A stretch of 64,000 nucleotides of DNA from Halorussus halophilus (GTDB taxonomy: Archaea; Halobacteriota; Halobacteria; Halobacteriales; Haladaptataceae): the NCBI RefSeq assembly GCF_008831545.1, contig NZ_CP044523.1:2790001-2854000 (forward strand), given 5' to 3'. Positions within the stretch are counted from its first letter, which is position 1; every line of letters starts with the position of its first letter. A program made the position numbers and the translations under genes. Below are positions 9,307-16,884 of the stretch, piece by piece. The notes under the pieces were generated by a model that did not search any database, was not told where the DNA came from, and saw nothing but the letters and a program-made list of their open reading frames with translations.

Positions 9307-9886
9307 GTCGAGTTCGAACCACCACCACGCTCGGCCGACCGGCCGACGGTATCGGCTGGTGACACAAACCACCGAAAACAGGCGGTGAACCAAACCACAG
9401 GGTGGGACTGAAAGGGGTCGGTCACGCGAATAGCGAGGGACTCCGTCCCTCGGACCGTTCGCGCTTGCGTGATCGTCTCGGCGACCCCTATTCGGCGTCT
9501 GCACGAGCGAAGCGAGTGCAGACTTGACGGAGCAAGCTCCGTCAGCGCGCGGGTTGCGTCGATATGTCGCCGAGACGACCGCGAACACTGGGAGAGCGGA
9601 GCTCTCCCGAGCTAACGGCGCGGCGCGCCGTGAACCGGCGGGGGCTTTCGAAGCGGTCAAAATCACGAGAACCTCTGCGGTTCGTAGCGAGCGTTGCGCT
9701 CTCGACTGTAATTCAACGAGGGAAGAAGTCTGCCCTCCCCGATGTTGAACACTGTGAGACGTTCCGGGCATGCGGCGCTTCGCGCCGTTCCGGGCGTGCA
9801 ACTCACAAGCTCAAATCGGGTCGGGTCGCAGAATTCTCGGGACGGTTCACTCGCTTCGCTCGTTCACGTTGTCCCGAGAAAATCAG
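9307..9886. other. Gene-free, hairpin-rich intergenic stretch
   Basis: No credible coding sequence is present in these 580 bases. Instead there is a run of short perfect inverted repeats, including a TGACGGAG/CTCCGTCA hairpin, a GGGAGAGC/GCTCTCCC hairpin, a TCTGCAC/GTGCAGA hairpin at 9498-9522 around GAGCGAAGCGA, and a CTCGGGAC/GTCCCGAG pair near 9838-9880 around TCGCTTCGCT. It ends at tRNA-Tyr and contains a copy of the tRNA's 3' end. This looks like a decayed insertion landing zone. Confidence 0.6.
9729..9750 (-). repeat. Duplicated 3' end of tRNA-Tyr (attachment-site-like remnant)
   Basis: Plus-strand TCTGCCCTCCCCGATGTTG continuing to AAC matches TCCGCCCTCCCCGATTTG continuing to AAC at the 3' end of tRNA-Tyr (9887-9907), with one substitution and one inserted base over about 22 nt. 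It covers the discriminator, 3' acceptor strand and half of the T-arm. The 3' ends of tRNAs are the usual target of archaeal integrases, so this may be an att scar of a lost element. Confidence 0.5.
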
Positions 9887-9960
9887 TCCGCCCTCCCCGA
9901 TTTGAACGGGGGGCAAGTCGATCTACAGTCGACTGCTCTACCAGTCTGAGCTAAGGGCGG
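9887..9960 (-). tRNA. tRNA-Tyr (anticodon GTA)
   Basis: A 74-nt tRNA. The acceptor strands CCGCCCT and AGGGCGG pair. The D-arm contains TTAGCTCAGACTGGTAGAGC, the anticodon stem GTCGA/TCGAC surrounds loop CTGTAGA (anticodon GTA), and the T-arm CCCCG/CGGGG surrounds TTCAAAT. The discriminator is A. There is no intron. The 5' flank is AT-rich (ttaagggttattattc on the plus strand), consistent with its promoter. Confidence 0.95.
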
Positions 9961-10199
9961 TCGAACGCATTACAACGTAGGCCCCGTGCCAGACTTAAGG
10001 GTTATTATTCAGTGAGAGATTGCGACACGCTCCCACTCATAATAAACGCCCGTGCTCCGAACCTACCCAATCGGCGACAGAACCGAACCCGAAGAATGGC
10101 CGAATTGGAGAATCGGAGGACGGCATCTCGTCTCCCGCTTGTCGGACAGTAGGAACATTCAAATAGGAAGGGCTGTGTAGAACTGATACGAATCGCGTC

Positions 10200-10820
10200 A
10201 TGAGCAAGATAACCTTCCGGGCGGACGACGACCTCGTCGAACAGATCGAGGCGTTAGACGCGTCCAAGAGCGAGGTCATGCGCGAAGCGCTGCGCGAGTA
10301 TCTCGACGGCGGCGCGGGCAGCGAGCGCGCGCCCCAAGAGACGGCGGCGGAGGCGAACGCGAACGAGAGTTCGGCCGCTTCCGGCACCGGAAGTCTCGAC
10401 GGCGTTCTCGAAGCGCGCGTAGACGAACTCGTGACCGAGCGACTCGCCACGCGGGAGCGACAGTCGCGCGACAGCGCTCAAGACATCAACGTCAACGTGA
10501 CGCTGGAGAGTGACGCACCGGTTCGAGCGGCGGACGCTCACGCGACGGGTGCCCGAACGAACGTAAACGAGCGGGCACCGGGGCACGCCGAACCGACTCG
10601 TGGCGAGCCGAGTCAGACGGCGTCCGACACCGGTGGCGAGAGCGACTGTGGCCAGTGCGGTGAGACGCTGTCCGACGACCACGTTTACTGTCCGAACTGC
10701 GGCGAGAAGGCCGCCCGACGACTGTTTTGTGACTGCGGGGACGAAATTCGGTCGGACTGGGGCTTTTGCCCGAGCTGCGGCCGGAGAACGCCCGCAGCGG
10801 ACGTTTTCGACCAGTCGTAA
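10200..10820 (+). CDS. cdrL: CdrL-like ribbon-helix-helix regulator with C-terminal zinc ribbons
   Basis: A 206-residue DNA-binding regulator. Residues 1-40 are a ribbon-helix-helix domain (SKITFRADDDLVEQIEAL, then SKSEVMREALREYL). A long disordered acidic linker leads to two zinc ribbons at the C-terminus (CGQCGETL...CPNCGEK and CDCGDEI...CPSCGRR). It lies directly upstream of cdrS-ftsZ2, the position of the gene called cdrL in Haloferax and Halobacterium, whose product is reported to act on the cdrS-ftsZ2 promoter. The call rests on architecture plus this synteny. The GTAAGAC palindromes just downstream are candidate binding sites. Leaderless start: ATG at the expected distance from an AT-rich element near 10165. 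Confidence 0.85.
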   Translation: MSKITFRADDDLVEQIEALDASKSEVMREALREYLDGGAGSERAPQETAAEANANESSAASGTGSLDGVLEARVDELVTERLATRERQSRDSAQDINVNVTLESDAPVRAADAHATGARTNVNERAPGHAEPTRGEPSQTASDTGGESDCGQCGETLSDDHVYCPNCGEKAARRLFCDCGDEIRSDWGFCPSCGRRTPAADVFDQS

Positions 10821-10833
10821 GACAACGTTTTAC
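10817..10833. promoter_or_regulatory. Candidate RHH operator 1 upstream of cdrS
   Basis: GTAAGACAACGTTTTAC is an inverted repeat with one mismatch (GTAAGAC/GTTTTAC). It overlaps the stop codon of the upstream regulator gene. It is the first of three copies of the GTAAGAC element spaced about 62 and 66 bases apart. Confidence 0.5.
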
Positions 10834-10845
10834 ACCGTCCGGTAC

Positions 10846-10856
10846 TTATTTAACCT
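10846..10856 (+). promoter_or_regulatory. TATA element of the cdrS-ftsZ2 operon
   Basis: The sequence tacttatttaacc is the clearest TATA-like stretch before cdrS. Transcription from it would begin near 10880, leaving a leader of about 120 nt that contains operators 2 and 3. Confidence 0.5.
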
Positions 10857-10878
10857 TTGACCATGTGGATACGTTCGC

Positions 10879-10896
10879 GTAAGACGGTCGTCTTAC
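10879..10896. promoter_or_regulatory. Candidate RHH operator 2 (perfect palindrome)
   Basis: GTAAGACGGTCGTCTTAC is an exact 18-bp palindrome that would overlap the predicted transcription start of cdrS-ftsZ2. RHH dimers bind such short palindromes. Confidence 0.6.
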
Positions 10897-10944
10897 ACAC
10901 GAGGCGCGCCCCGGGTTAACGCCCGTGTTGCGCGTCCTCACGGC

Positions 10945-10951
10945 GTAAGAC
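10945..10951. promoter_or_regulatory. Candidate RHH operator 3 (half site)
   Basis: A third GTAAGAC, again followed by AACA as in operator 1, about 47 bases before the cdrS start. Only one arm is well conserved. Confidence 0.4.
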
Positions 10952-10997
10952 AACATGCGCGGTCCACCGCGTGCCGTCTCTCAGGGGAATACAAGAC

Positions 10998-11177
10998 ATG
11001 GAACGTGTGACACTACGCATCCCGAAACAACAAATCGAGGAAGTCGAACAGATGGTCGAGACCGGCGAGTTCCCGAATCGAAGTGAGGCGATTCGGGCGG
11101 CCGTTCGAGACATGCTGAAAGAACAAGAGGGCAACAACGACCAAGCGACGAGCAAGCGGTCGTGGGCGAAGGTGTAG
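10998..11177 (+). CDS. cdrS: CdrS, short ribbon-helix-helix cell-division regulator
   Basis: A 59-residue stand-alone RHH protein: beta strand MERVTLRIP, then two helices ([13 protein letters not shown] and [14 protein letters not shown]), then a basic tail. It ends three bases before ftsZ2, so the two are one operon. In Haloferax volcanii and Halobacterium salinarum the gene in this position, cdrS, controls ftsZ2 expression and cell division. I chose the ATG giving MERVTLR because the beta strand must start at once in RHH proteins; an upstream GTG would add eight non-homologous residues. Confidence 0.92.
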   Translation: MERVTLRIPKQQIEEVEQMVETGEFPNRSEAIRAAVRDMLKEQEGNNDQATSKRSWAKV

Positions 11178-11180
11178 ACA

Positions 11181-12410
11181 ATGCAGGATATCGTTCAAGA
11201 CGCGTTGGAAAACGCCGAAGAAGAGAAGCGCGAGATGGACGCATCTTCGACGGGCGACGAGTTTGGCGACCCACGAATCGTCATCGTCGGCTGTGGTGGT
11301 GCAGGAAACAACACGGTCAACCGCCTCTACAACATCGGCGTAGACGGCGCGGACACCGTCGCCATCAACACCGACAAACAGCACCTCAAGATGATCGAGG
11401 CCGACACGAAGATTCTGGTCGGCAAGAGCCTGACCAACGGTCTCGGTGCGGGTGGCGACCCCTCGATGGGCGAACGCGCGACCGAGATGGCCCAGGGAAC
11501 CGTCAAAGAAGTGCTGGGTGACGCGGACCTCGTCTTCGTCACCGCTGGCATGGGTGGCGGTACCGGCACCGGTGCAGCCCCCGTCGTCTCGAAGATCGCG
11601 AAAGAACAGGGCGCTATCGTCGTCGGGATGGTCTCGACGCCGTTCAACGTCGAGCGCGCACGTACGGTGAAGGCCGAAGAAGGCCTCGAAAAGCTTCGCA
11701 ACGAAGCGGACTCCATCATCGTGCTGGACAACAACCGTCTGCTGGACTACGTCCCGAACCTGCCCATCGGCAAGGCGTTCTCGGTCATGGACCAGATTAT
11801 CGCCGAGACCGTCAAGGGCATCTCGGAGACGATTACCCAGCCGTCGCTCATCAACCTCGACTACGCCGACATGACGTCTATCATGAACCAAGGCGGAGTC
11901 GCGGTGATGCTCGTCGGCGAGACACAGGACAAGAACAAGACCGAGGAGGTCGTCCGCGACGCGATGAACCACCCGCTGTTGGACGTGGACTACCGCGGTG
12001 CATCCGGTGGTCTCGTTCACATCACGGGTGGCCCGGACCTCACGCTCAAAGAGGCCGAGTCCATCGCCAGCAACATCACCGAGCGACTCGAAGCCAGCGC
12101 GAACGTCATCTGGGGCGCTCGCATTCAGGACAACTACAAAGGCAAGGTGCGCGTGATGGCCATCATGACCGGCGTCCAGTCGGCGCAGGTCCTCGGCCCC
12201 AGCACGCAGAAACAGGCCGACAAGTCCCGCGAGCAGATGCGTGACGTGGACGCCCAGTCGTTCGACGCGAGCAAGAACTTTGAGAACAACCAGTCCGAAC
12301 TCGGTGGGTCGGCGGGAAACGAACACGGCGGTAACCAGTCCTGGAACGCGACGAGCGACGGTGGACAGGACCAAGTCGAGAAGAACAACGGATTGGACGT
12401 CATCCGGTAG
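11181..12410 (+). CDS. ftsZ2: Cell division protein FtsZ2 (tubulin-like GTPase)
   Basis: A tubulin-superfamily GTPase that forms part of the haloarchaeal division ring. The N-terminal GTP-binding motif [13 protein letters not shown] is near residue 37, the tubulin signature [10 protein letters not shown] near 125, the T6-loop/T7 catalytic stretch NLDYADM lies near residue 230, and an acidic, Asn/Gln-rich C-terminal tail ends in a conserved short tip (NNGLDVIR) that may contact partners. The 409 residues fit FtsZ2. Pairing with cdrS, rather than with secE/nusG as for FtsZ1, identifies the paralogue. A T-rich stretch after the stop (cttcgttttctc) is a likely terminator. Confidence 0.96.
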   Translation: MQDIVQDALENAEEEKREMDASSTGDEFGDPRIVIVGCGGAGNNTVNRLYNIGVDGADTVAINTDKQHLKMIEADTKILVGKSLTNGLGAGGDPSMGERATEMAQGTVKEVLGDADLVFVTAGMGGGTGTGAAPVVSKIAKEQGAIVVGMVSTPFNVERARTVKAEEGLEKLRNEADSIIVLDNNRLLDYVPNLPIGKAFSVMDQIIAETVKGISETITQPSLINLDYADMTSIMNQGGVAVMLVGETQDKNKTEEVVRDAMNHPLLDVDYRGASGGLVHITGGPDLTLKEAESIASNITERLEASANVIWGARIQDNYKGKVRVMAIMTGVQSAQVLGPSTQKQADKSREQMRDVDAQSFDASKNFENNQSELGGSAGNEHGGNQSWNATSDGGQDQVEKNNGLDVIR

Positions 12411-12535
12411 TTCGTTCGCGTATTACTTCGTTTTCTCTGGTCGCGGATTGCGTCTTTTGGACGACTCCAAGTAGTGCCTACACTGGCCGATACGTCACGC
12501 AAACACTTAGTTGATAGACAGTAAGTGCTTCAACT

Positions 12536-13252
12536 ATGTCGCAGTCAGGGGGCGGCGCGGAGTCGGACTCGGTGGTCGAGGTGAAGTTCCGCGTCACCGA
12601 CCCGAGCTACCCGTTGGTCGCAATTCCAGAGCAGACCGGCTGTTCGACTCACGTCGAGCAGATAATGCCGAACGGAGACAACACCTACTCTATCTTTCAC
12701 TCGTTCTCCGGCGCTTCGGACGAGGACGTGTTGGCCGCCATAGAAGCGTACGAGGCGCTCGAAGCGCGGATGATAGACGGCGACGACGCTGGCGGTATCG
12801 CCGAGATTCGCGTAAACAACCCCGAAAAGCACTTCGTCGCGTCGTTGACCGACGCCGGGGCGATTCCCCGACACCTCTCCAGTGCCGACGGCGTCGCCCA
12901 CATCGTCGCCGAGATTCCGAACGTCTACGACACCAGCAAAGTCGTGGCGCGCTTCCAAGAGTCTCACCCATCGGTGACAGTGGCGGCACGCCGACAGAAG
13001 AGTTACACGACGCCGCTGTTCTCCCGGCGGGAACTCCAGCGGGCCGTCGAGGAACTGCTGACCGACCGCCAGCGGGAAGTTCTCCTCGCGGCCTACGAAG
13101 GCGGCTACTTCGAGAGTCCGCGCGAGAAGTCGGGCGAAGCGGTGGCGAGCGAACTCGGTATCTCGCTCTCGACGTTCTCACAGCACCTGCGGAGTGCGGA
13201 ACAGAAGTTGTGTTCGCTCGTCTTCGAGGCGTTGACCCCCGAACTAGAGTAG
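12536..13252 (+). CDS. Bacterio-opsin-activator-type HTH transcription regulator
   Basis: A 238-residue haloarchaeal regulator. Residues about 15-175 form a sensor-like alpha/beta domain without a recognisable ligand motif. Residues about 180-235 are the HTH_10 domain (LTDRQREVLLAAYEGGYFESPRE, then ELGISLSTFSQHLRSAEQKL). Its TATA-like element (cacttagtt) is 27 bases before the ATG. It converges on ncsA with only four bases between the stops. The target genes are unknown. This is one of four members of the family in the window. Confidence 0.85.
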   Translation: MSQSGGGAESDSVVEVKFRVTDPSYPLVAIPEQTGCSTHVEQIMPNGDNTYSIFHSFSGASDEDVLAAIEAYEALEARMIDGDDAGGIAEIRVNNPEKHFVASLTDAGAIPRHLSSADGVAHIVAEIPNVYDTSKVVARFQESHPSVTVAARRQKSYTTPLFSRRELQRAVEELLTDRQREVLLAAYEGGYFESPREKSGEAVASELGISLSTFSQHLRSAEQKLCSLVFEALTPELE

Positions 13253-13256
13253 AGAA

Positions 13257-14288
13257 TCAGGCGGCGTGAATCGCGTCCAGCAGCGAACACTTCCGGCAGA
13301 TGTCTCGGGTCGTCGTCGAACCACACCGCTCGCACTCTTTGAGTTCGGGACCGTCTTCGTCACCGTCGTCTCCCTCCTCGCTCGCACCGAACTCGTCTGC
13401 GGCCAGTGCGGCGAGGTCTTCGTACCCGGCCATGATAGAGTGACGAGTCCCAGGATGGTTCTCCTCGAGTTGGTAGAGCAGTTCTTGAATCTCGCCGCGG
13501 TACGCCTCCTCGGCGTGGGGACACTCGGTGATGTGAGCCGGGAGGTCACGGAGGTGGGCGTACAGCGCAACCTCTTTCTCGGGCACGTCGCGAAGCGGTT
13601 TGGCGCGCGGGACGAAGCTGTCTTGGTCGCTGCGCGTTCGCGGGCCGTCGTTCGAATCCTCGGAGTCACTATCTCCTCCCCCGAACGGACCTAAACTGGC
13701 GTCGAAGTGCTTGGCGACCTGTGCCACGTCCCCTTCCAAGAAGTTCATCAGCGCAGTCTCTGCCTCGTCGTCCAGATTGTGACCCGTCAGGAGTTTGTCC
13801 GCGTCGAGTTCCTCGGCGTAGCGCGACAGCAAGTCCCGTCGGAACACGCCGCAGTACGCGCAGGCCGCCATGTTCTCCGGATCTTTCTCGACCACGTCGT
13901 CCATCTGGACGCCGAACTCCTCTTCGTAGGTGACGAGTTCGTGGCTGATGTCGAGGTCCGCGGTCAGTTCCTCGCAGGCGTCCACGCTCTTGTCTCGGTA
14001 GCCCTCGATACCTTCGTGAATCGTCAGCGCGACCAACTCGATTCGCGGGTCTTTCTCGAAGGTTCGGTAGAGAATGTCGGTGAGGACGACGCTGTCTTTG
14101 CCCCCAGAGAGACCGATGACCCACGTCTCGGGGTCGTCTGGCGTCGCGTCGTCGGGGACGAGGTTGTCCTCTCGAACGCGACGACGGACCCGTTTATCGA
14201 CAGAAGACGTAAAGTGGTCCTCGCAGAGGTGGAGGCCGGAGTAGGCCGCGTGCATGACCGCCTCGTCGCCACACTTGTCGCAGTCCAT
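13257..14288 (-). CDS. ncsA: NcsA-type tRNA 2-thiolation enzyme
   Basis: A PP-loop adenylyltransferase of the TtuA/Ncs6 group, which activates U34 (or U54) of tRNA for thiolation using sulfur from the ubiquitin-like SAMP2. The N-terminal zinc finger (CDKCGDEAV...CEDHF), PP-loop SGGKDS near residue 60, the catalytic-pair region CAYCGVFRR, GHNLDDEAET and a C-terminal zinc ribbon (CERCGSTTT...CRKC) are all present. It has 343 residues; a Ser/Asp-rich insert near residues 200-220 is unusual. Haloarchaeal NcsA works with the E1 enzyme UbaA, and a ubaA gene lies at 40.3 kb. The ATG giving MDCDKC starts exactly at the zinc finger. Confidence 0.92.
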   Translation of the reverse strand: MDCDKCGDEAVMHAAYSGLHLCEDHFTSSVDKRVRRRVREDNLVPDDATPDDPETWVIGLSGGKDSVVLTDILYRTFEKDPRIELVALTIHEGIEGYRDKSVDACEELTADLDISHELVTYEEEFGVQMDDVVEKDPENMAACAYCGVFRRDLLSRYAEELDADKLLTGHNLDDEAETALMNFLEGDVAQVAKHFDASLGPFGGGDSDSEDSNDGPRTRSDQDSFVPRAKPLRDVPEKEVALYAHLRDLPAHITECPHAEEAYRGEIQELLYQLEENHPGTRHSIMAGYEDLAALAADEFGASEEGDDGDEDGPELKECERCGSTTTRDICRKCSLLDAIHAA

Positions 14289-14546
14289 CGGACGAGAGTT
14301 GCGTTTCCGGGCGTTTGACGGTTTCGCCTCGTGCCGATAAATCAATTATCGGGATATGAAATCAGTTCAGAGGTGGTAGCGGTGGCTCACCCAAACCGGT
14401 CGGAAGAGCAGTGTAGCTGCCGCGTTAGAGGGGTCAACGCCGCGAACGAAATCGGAACGACGCTCACTCTCGTGAGCGAATTTCTCACCGACTCGCGCAG
14501 GCCACGCCGAATGCCCTAAGGTAACACGGGTCGTACTCCTGCTGCC

Positions 14547-14741
14547 ATGCCCGTGTCAGGATACGACCCCGACGACTTGGACGACAAACTCGTCGAGTTG
14601 ATGGCCGACCGAGACGTATCGAACTGGCTCACGGCCGAGGAGCAACGCGAGTACGAACAGGGTGCGAACCTCGTGGACCTACTGGACGACGAGGACATCC
14701 ACGACCTGCTCGCAGGAGACGATGGCGACGGGCCAGACTGA
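14547..14741 (+). CDS. Small acidic hypothetical protein (64 aa)
   Basis: The product is very acidic (about a third Asp/Glu) and predicted helical (DDKLVELMADRDVSNWLTAEEQREYEQG), with no hydrophobic segment. The next gene starts inside its 3' end, so the two are translationally coupled. No family is recognised; it may bind or neutralise the downstream product. Confidence 0.65.
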   Translation: MPVSGYDPDDLDDKLVELMADRDVSNWLTAEEQREYEQGANLVDLLDDEDIHDLLAGDDGDGPD

Positions 14742-15366
14742 CCTCCCGCGGGCGGTGACGGCCGCGGCGGTCGGCGACCCGCGGCCCATCTCCCAACGCG
14801 AGGTCGTCCGAGAATGGCTTCGAATGGAGTGCCAGCGAGGGGCAATAGAGTCAGATGCACTCGGGACACTGACCGACCGCGAGGCACTGGACGAACTGCT
14901 CGAACGCAAGCCCGGTGCGGCCGCGTTCGTCTGGCGCGAGAGTCCAACGTGGTACGAACTCTCGCTCGACCGCGAGACGTTCGAGCGACTGCACGTGGTC
15001 GAGGGACCCGAGAATCTTCGGTGGCGCGCGCTCTCGCCCGACGGGACCGTGCTGGGTGCGGCCAGACGAGTCGCGAACGAAGACCCCGACCGGTTGGCCG
15101 CCGAAACGGGGGTGGACGTTCGGAAAGTTCTGCGCTTCAGCGACCAGCCGCCGGGCGGCCCGCTAGTCCTCTCGACCAGACAGGGGTGTTCGCCCGTGAC
15201 GGTCGCCGACGGCAATCACCGAGCGGTCGCGCAGGCACTCGGTCTGCTGGCAGGCGAGGACTATCGGCCACGGCGAGCGTATCTCGCCATAGGTGCGAAC
15301 CCCGTCCTGCGACCGTTGGCCGAGCGAACGTGCGGGTTGGTACGACGAATTCTGTCTCGTCTCTAA
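14722..15366 (+). CDS. Hypothetical protein with a ParB/sulfiredoxin-like DGNHRA motif
   Basis: A 214-residue soluble protein. Near residue 163 it carries VADGNHRAVAQALGLL, which resembles the DG(H/N)HR motif of ParB/Srx-fold proteins that bind or hydrolyse nucleotides; this is a by-eye match only. The N-terminal part is helical (ISQREVVREWLRMECQRG) with no known motif. Its ATG overlaps the end of the upstream small acidic gene, and it ends about 70 bases before the dehydrogenase that opens the next operon, so it may belong to that operon or to a separate one. Confidence 0.65.
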   Translation: MATGQTDLPRAVTAAAVGDPRPISQREVVREWLRMECQRGAIESDALGTLTDREALDELLERKPGAAAFVWRESPTWYELSLDRETFERLHVVEGPENLRWRALSPDGTVLGAARRVANEDPDRLAAETGVDVRKVLRFSDQPPGGPLVLSTRQGCSPVTVADGNHRAVAQALGLLAGEDYRPRRAYLAIGANPVLRPLAERTCGLVRRILSRL

Positions 15367-15435
15367 CCAAAGAACGATACGTGAAGCCACCGTACCTCGG
15401 TTGGCGACGCGAACTACTGCGTCGTCGGGGGAACC

Positions 15436-16479
15436 GTGGGTCAGTCACTGTACTTCACCGGGCCGCGAGACGTGGCCGTCCGACAGCGAGAGTGTCCAGA
15501 CCCCGAAGCAGGGGAAGTTCGGGTTCGCACAGAGTACTCTGCGGTAAGTCCGGGCACGGAACTACTCGTCTATCGGGGCGACGCACCGACCGAGATGACC
15601 ACCGACGAGACGCTGGACACGCTGTCGGGGTCGTTCGAGTTCCCGCTCCAGTACGGCTACGCCGTGGTCGGTCGAGTCACCGAGACGGGACCGGACGTGG
15701 ATTCTGAGTGGGTCGGCCAGCGCGTCTTCGCGTTCAACCCTCACGAGAGCCACTTCTGCGCGCCGGTTTCCGACCTGCTCGCCGTGCCCGAGGACTGTTC
15801 GTCGGAAGCGGCCGCGTTCCTCCCAACCGTCGAAACTGCAGTCAACTTCCTCCACGACGGTGCGCCACTGCTGGGCGAACGCGTCGCCGTCTTCGGGCAA
15901 GGTCTCGTCGGACTGCTGACGACCGGGTTGCTCGCCAACTATCCGCTCGACTCGCTGGTGACGCTCGACTGCTACGAGTCTCGCCGCGCTCGCTCTGCCG
16001 AGTTGGGTGCAGACGCGACGCTCGACCCCCGGAAGGGAGAGTGTGCGAGCGCAGGCGAAGACGCCTGCGCGAGCGAACGAATCCGCGAGCAGTTCGGTGA
16101 CGAGGGAACAGATTTGACCTACGAACTCTCCGGACAACCCGGGGCACTCGACTCCGCCATCGCCGCGACTGGCTACGACGGGCGGGTCGTCATCGGGTCG
16201 TGGTACGGCACCAAGCCAGTCGAACTCGACCTCGGCGGCCGGTTCCACCGCAGTCGAGTGCGCGTCGAGAGCAGTCAGGTCAGCACCATCGACCCCGAAC
16301 TGCGCGGCCGCTGGAGCAAGGACCGCCGCCTCGACGTGGCGTGGGACGAACTTGCCGACCTCTCGCCCGAGCGGTTCGTCACCCACGAGTTCGACATCGA
16401 GGAGGCCGAGCGAGCGTATCGACTGCTGGACGAACACCCGGAAGACGCGCTCGGCGTGCTGTTCCGGTACGAATCTTGA
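15436..16479 (+). CDS. BchC-like medium-chain dehydrogenase/reductase
   Basis: An MDR-superfamily oxidoreductase of 347 residues. It lacks the catalytic-zinc residues of alcohol dehydrogenases: the usual CGSD is SPGTELLVYRG and the usual GHE is YGYAVVG. Both variants resemble BchC, which oxidises a hydroxyethyl group on bacteriochlorophyllide, so the true substrate may be an unusual alcohol. The Rossmann motif is VAVFGQGLVG near residue 150. Residues about 198-215 (GECASAGEDACASER) are encoded by a perfect GC-rich hairpin that looks like an in-frame insertion. The start is GTG. It is the first gene of a four-gene unit, with 27 bases to the PTPS-like gene. Confidence 0.85.
   Translation: MGQSLYFTGPRDVAVRQRECPDPEAGEVRVRTEYSAVSPGTELLVYRGDAPTEMTTDETLDTLSGSFEFPLQYGYAVVGRVTETGPDVDSEWVGQRVFAFNPHESHFCAPVSDLLAVPEDCSSEAAAFLPTVETAVNFLHDGAPLLGERVAVFGQGLVGLLTTGLLANYPLDSLVTLDCYESRRARSAELGADATLDPRKGECASAGEDACASERIREQFGDEGTDLTYELSGQPGALDSAIAATGYDGRVVIGSWYGTKPVELDLGGRFHRSRVRVESSQVSTIDPELRGRWSKDRRLDVAWDELADLSPERFVTHEFDIEEAERAYRLLDEHPEDALGVLFRYES
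16049..16070. repeat. GC-rich hairpin inserted in frame in the dehydrogenase gene
   Basis: GCGCAGGCG and CGCCTGCGC flank an AAGA loop, bordered by GAGCG on both sides. It resembles the palindromic GAGCG-type repeats found in nearby intergenic DNA and encodes a low-complexity loop in the protein. Confidence 0.5.
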
Positions 16480-16506
16480 AGACGCTGGCCGTCGCCTCCG
16501 TAGGGG

Positions 16507-16884
16507 ATGTACAGCGTCACCGTCGAGCGGTCGTTCGTCGCACAGCACTTCCTGACGGTCCCGAACCCCGGACCGGAGGGAGAGCGACACTCCCACGCGT
16601 ACACCGCGAAGATTCAGCTCTCGGGAGAACGCCTGAACGAACACGGGTATCTCGTGGACATCGACGCAGTGAGCGACCGCGCGGACGAGACGGTTGCCCG
16701 CTACAGAGACGCGACACTAAACGACCTCCCGGAGTTCGACGGACTGAACCCGAGTCTCGAACAGTTCGCGCGACTGTTCGGCGACCGCTTCCTCACGGAG
16801 TTCGACGCCCCCGAAGTCGAGTCGCTGGCGGTGAAACTCCGAGAGGACGACGTGGCGTGGGCGTCGTTCGAGAGGGAGGTATGA
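16507..16884 (+). CDS. PTPS-fold (6-pyruvoyltetrahydropterin synthase/QueD-like) protein, atypical active site
   Basis: A 125-residue T-fold protein of the PTPS/QueD family, which acts on dihydroneopterin triphosphate. The three zinc-binding histidines are visible (His14 in FVAQHF; His28 and His30 in HSHAY), as is the NPSLEQFA helix. The catalytic Cys four residues before the first HxH His is Glu24, and the whole protein contains no Cys. The LDHxxLN motif reads YRDATLND, so the catalytic His is also lost. Glu in place of Cys is a feature of PTPS-III enzymes that make hydroxymethyl-dihydropterin, but loss of the His points to different chemistry. Its stop overlaps the start of the glycosyltransferase gene. 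Confidence 0.85.
   Translation: MYSVTVERSFVAQHFLTVPNPGPEGERHSHAYTAKIQLSGERLNEHGYLVDIDAVSDRADETVARYRDATLNDLPEFDGLNPSLEQFARLFGDRFLTEFDAPEVESLAVKLREDDVAWASFEREV

Noticed and set aside
9256-9801. 181-residue minus-strand ORF through the hairpin-rich gap
   Set aside because: It crosses several palindromes and has Arg/Ser-rich random composition with no homology.
10863-10919. 18-codon upstream ORF before cdrS (possible leader peptide)
   Set aside because: Its ATG lies only about 10 bases after the TATA element, so it would be upstream of the transcript start; the palindrome inside it explains the sequence better.
11013-12374. Long minus-strand ORF of 453 residues across cdrS and ftsZ2
   Set aside because: It is an antisense shadow of ftsZ2. 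It has Val/Asp/Arg-rich, repetitive composition and no domain, while the plus strand is clearly FtsZ2.
15562-16644. 360-residue minus-strand ORF opposite the dehydrogenase
   Set aside because: It is a shadow frame; the plus strand encodes a clear MDR fold with intact cofactor motif.
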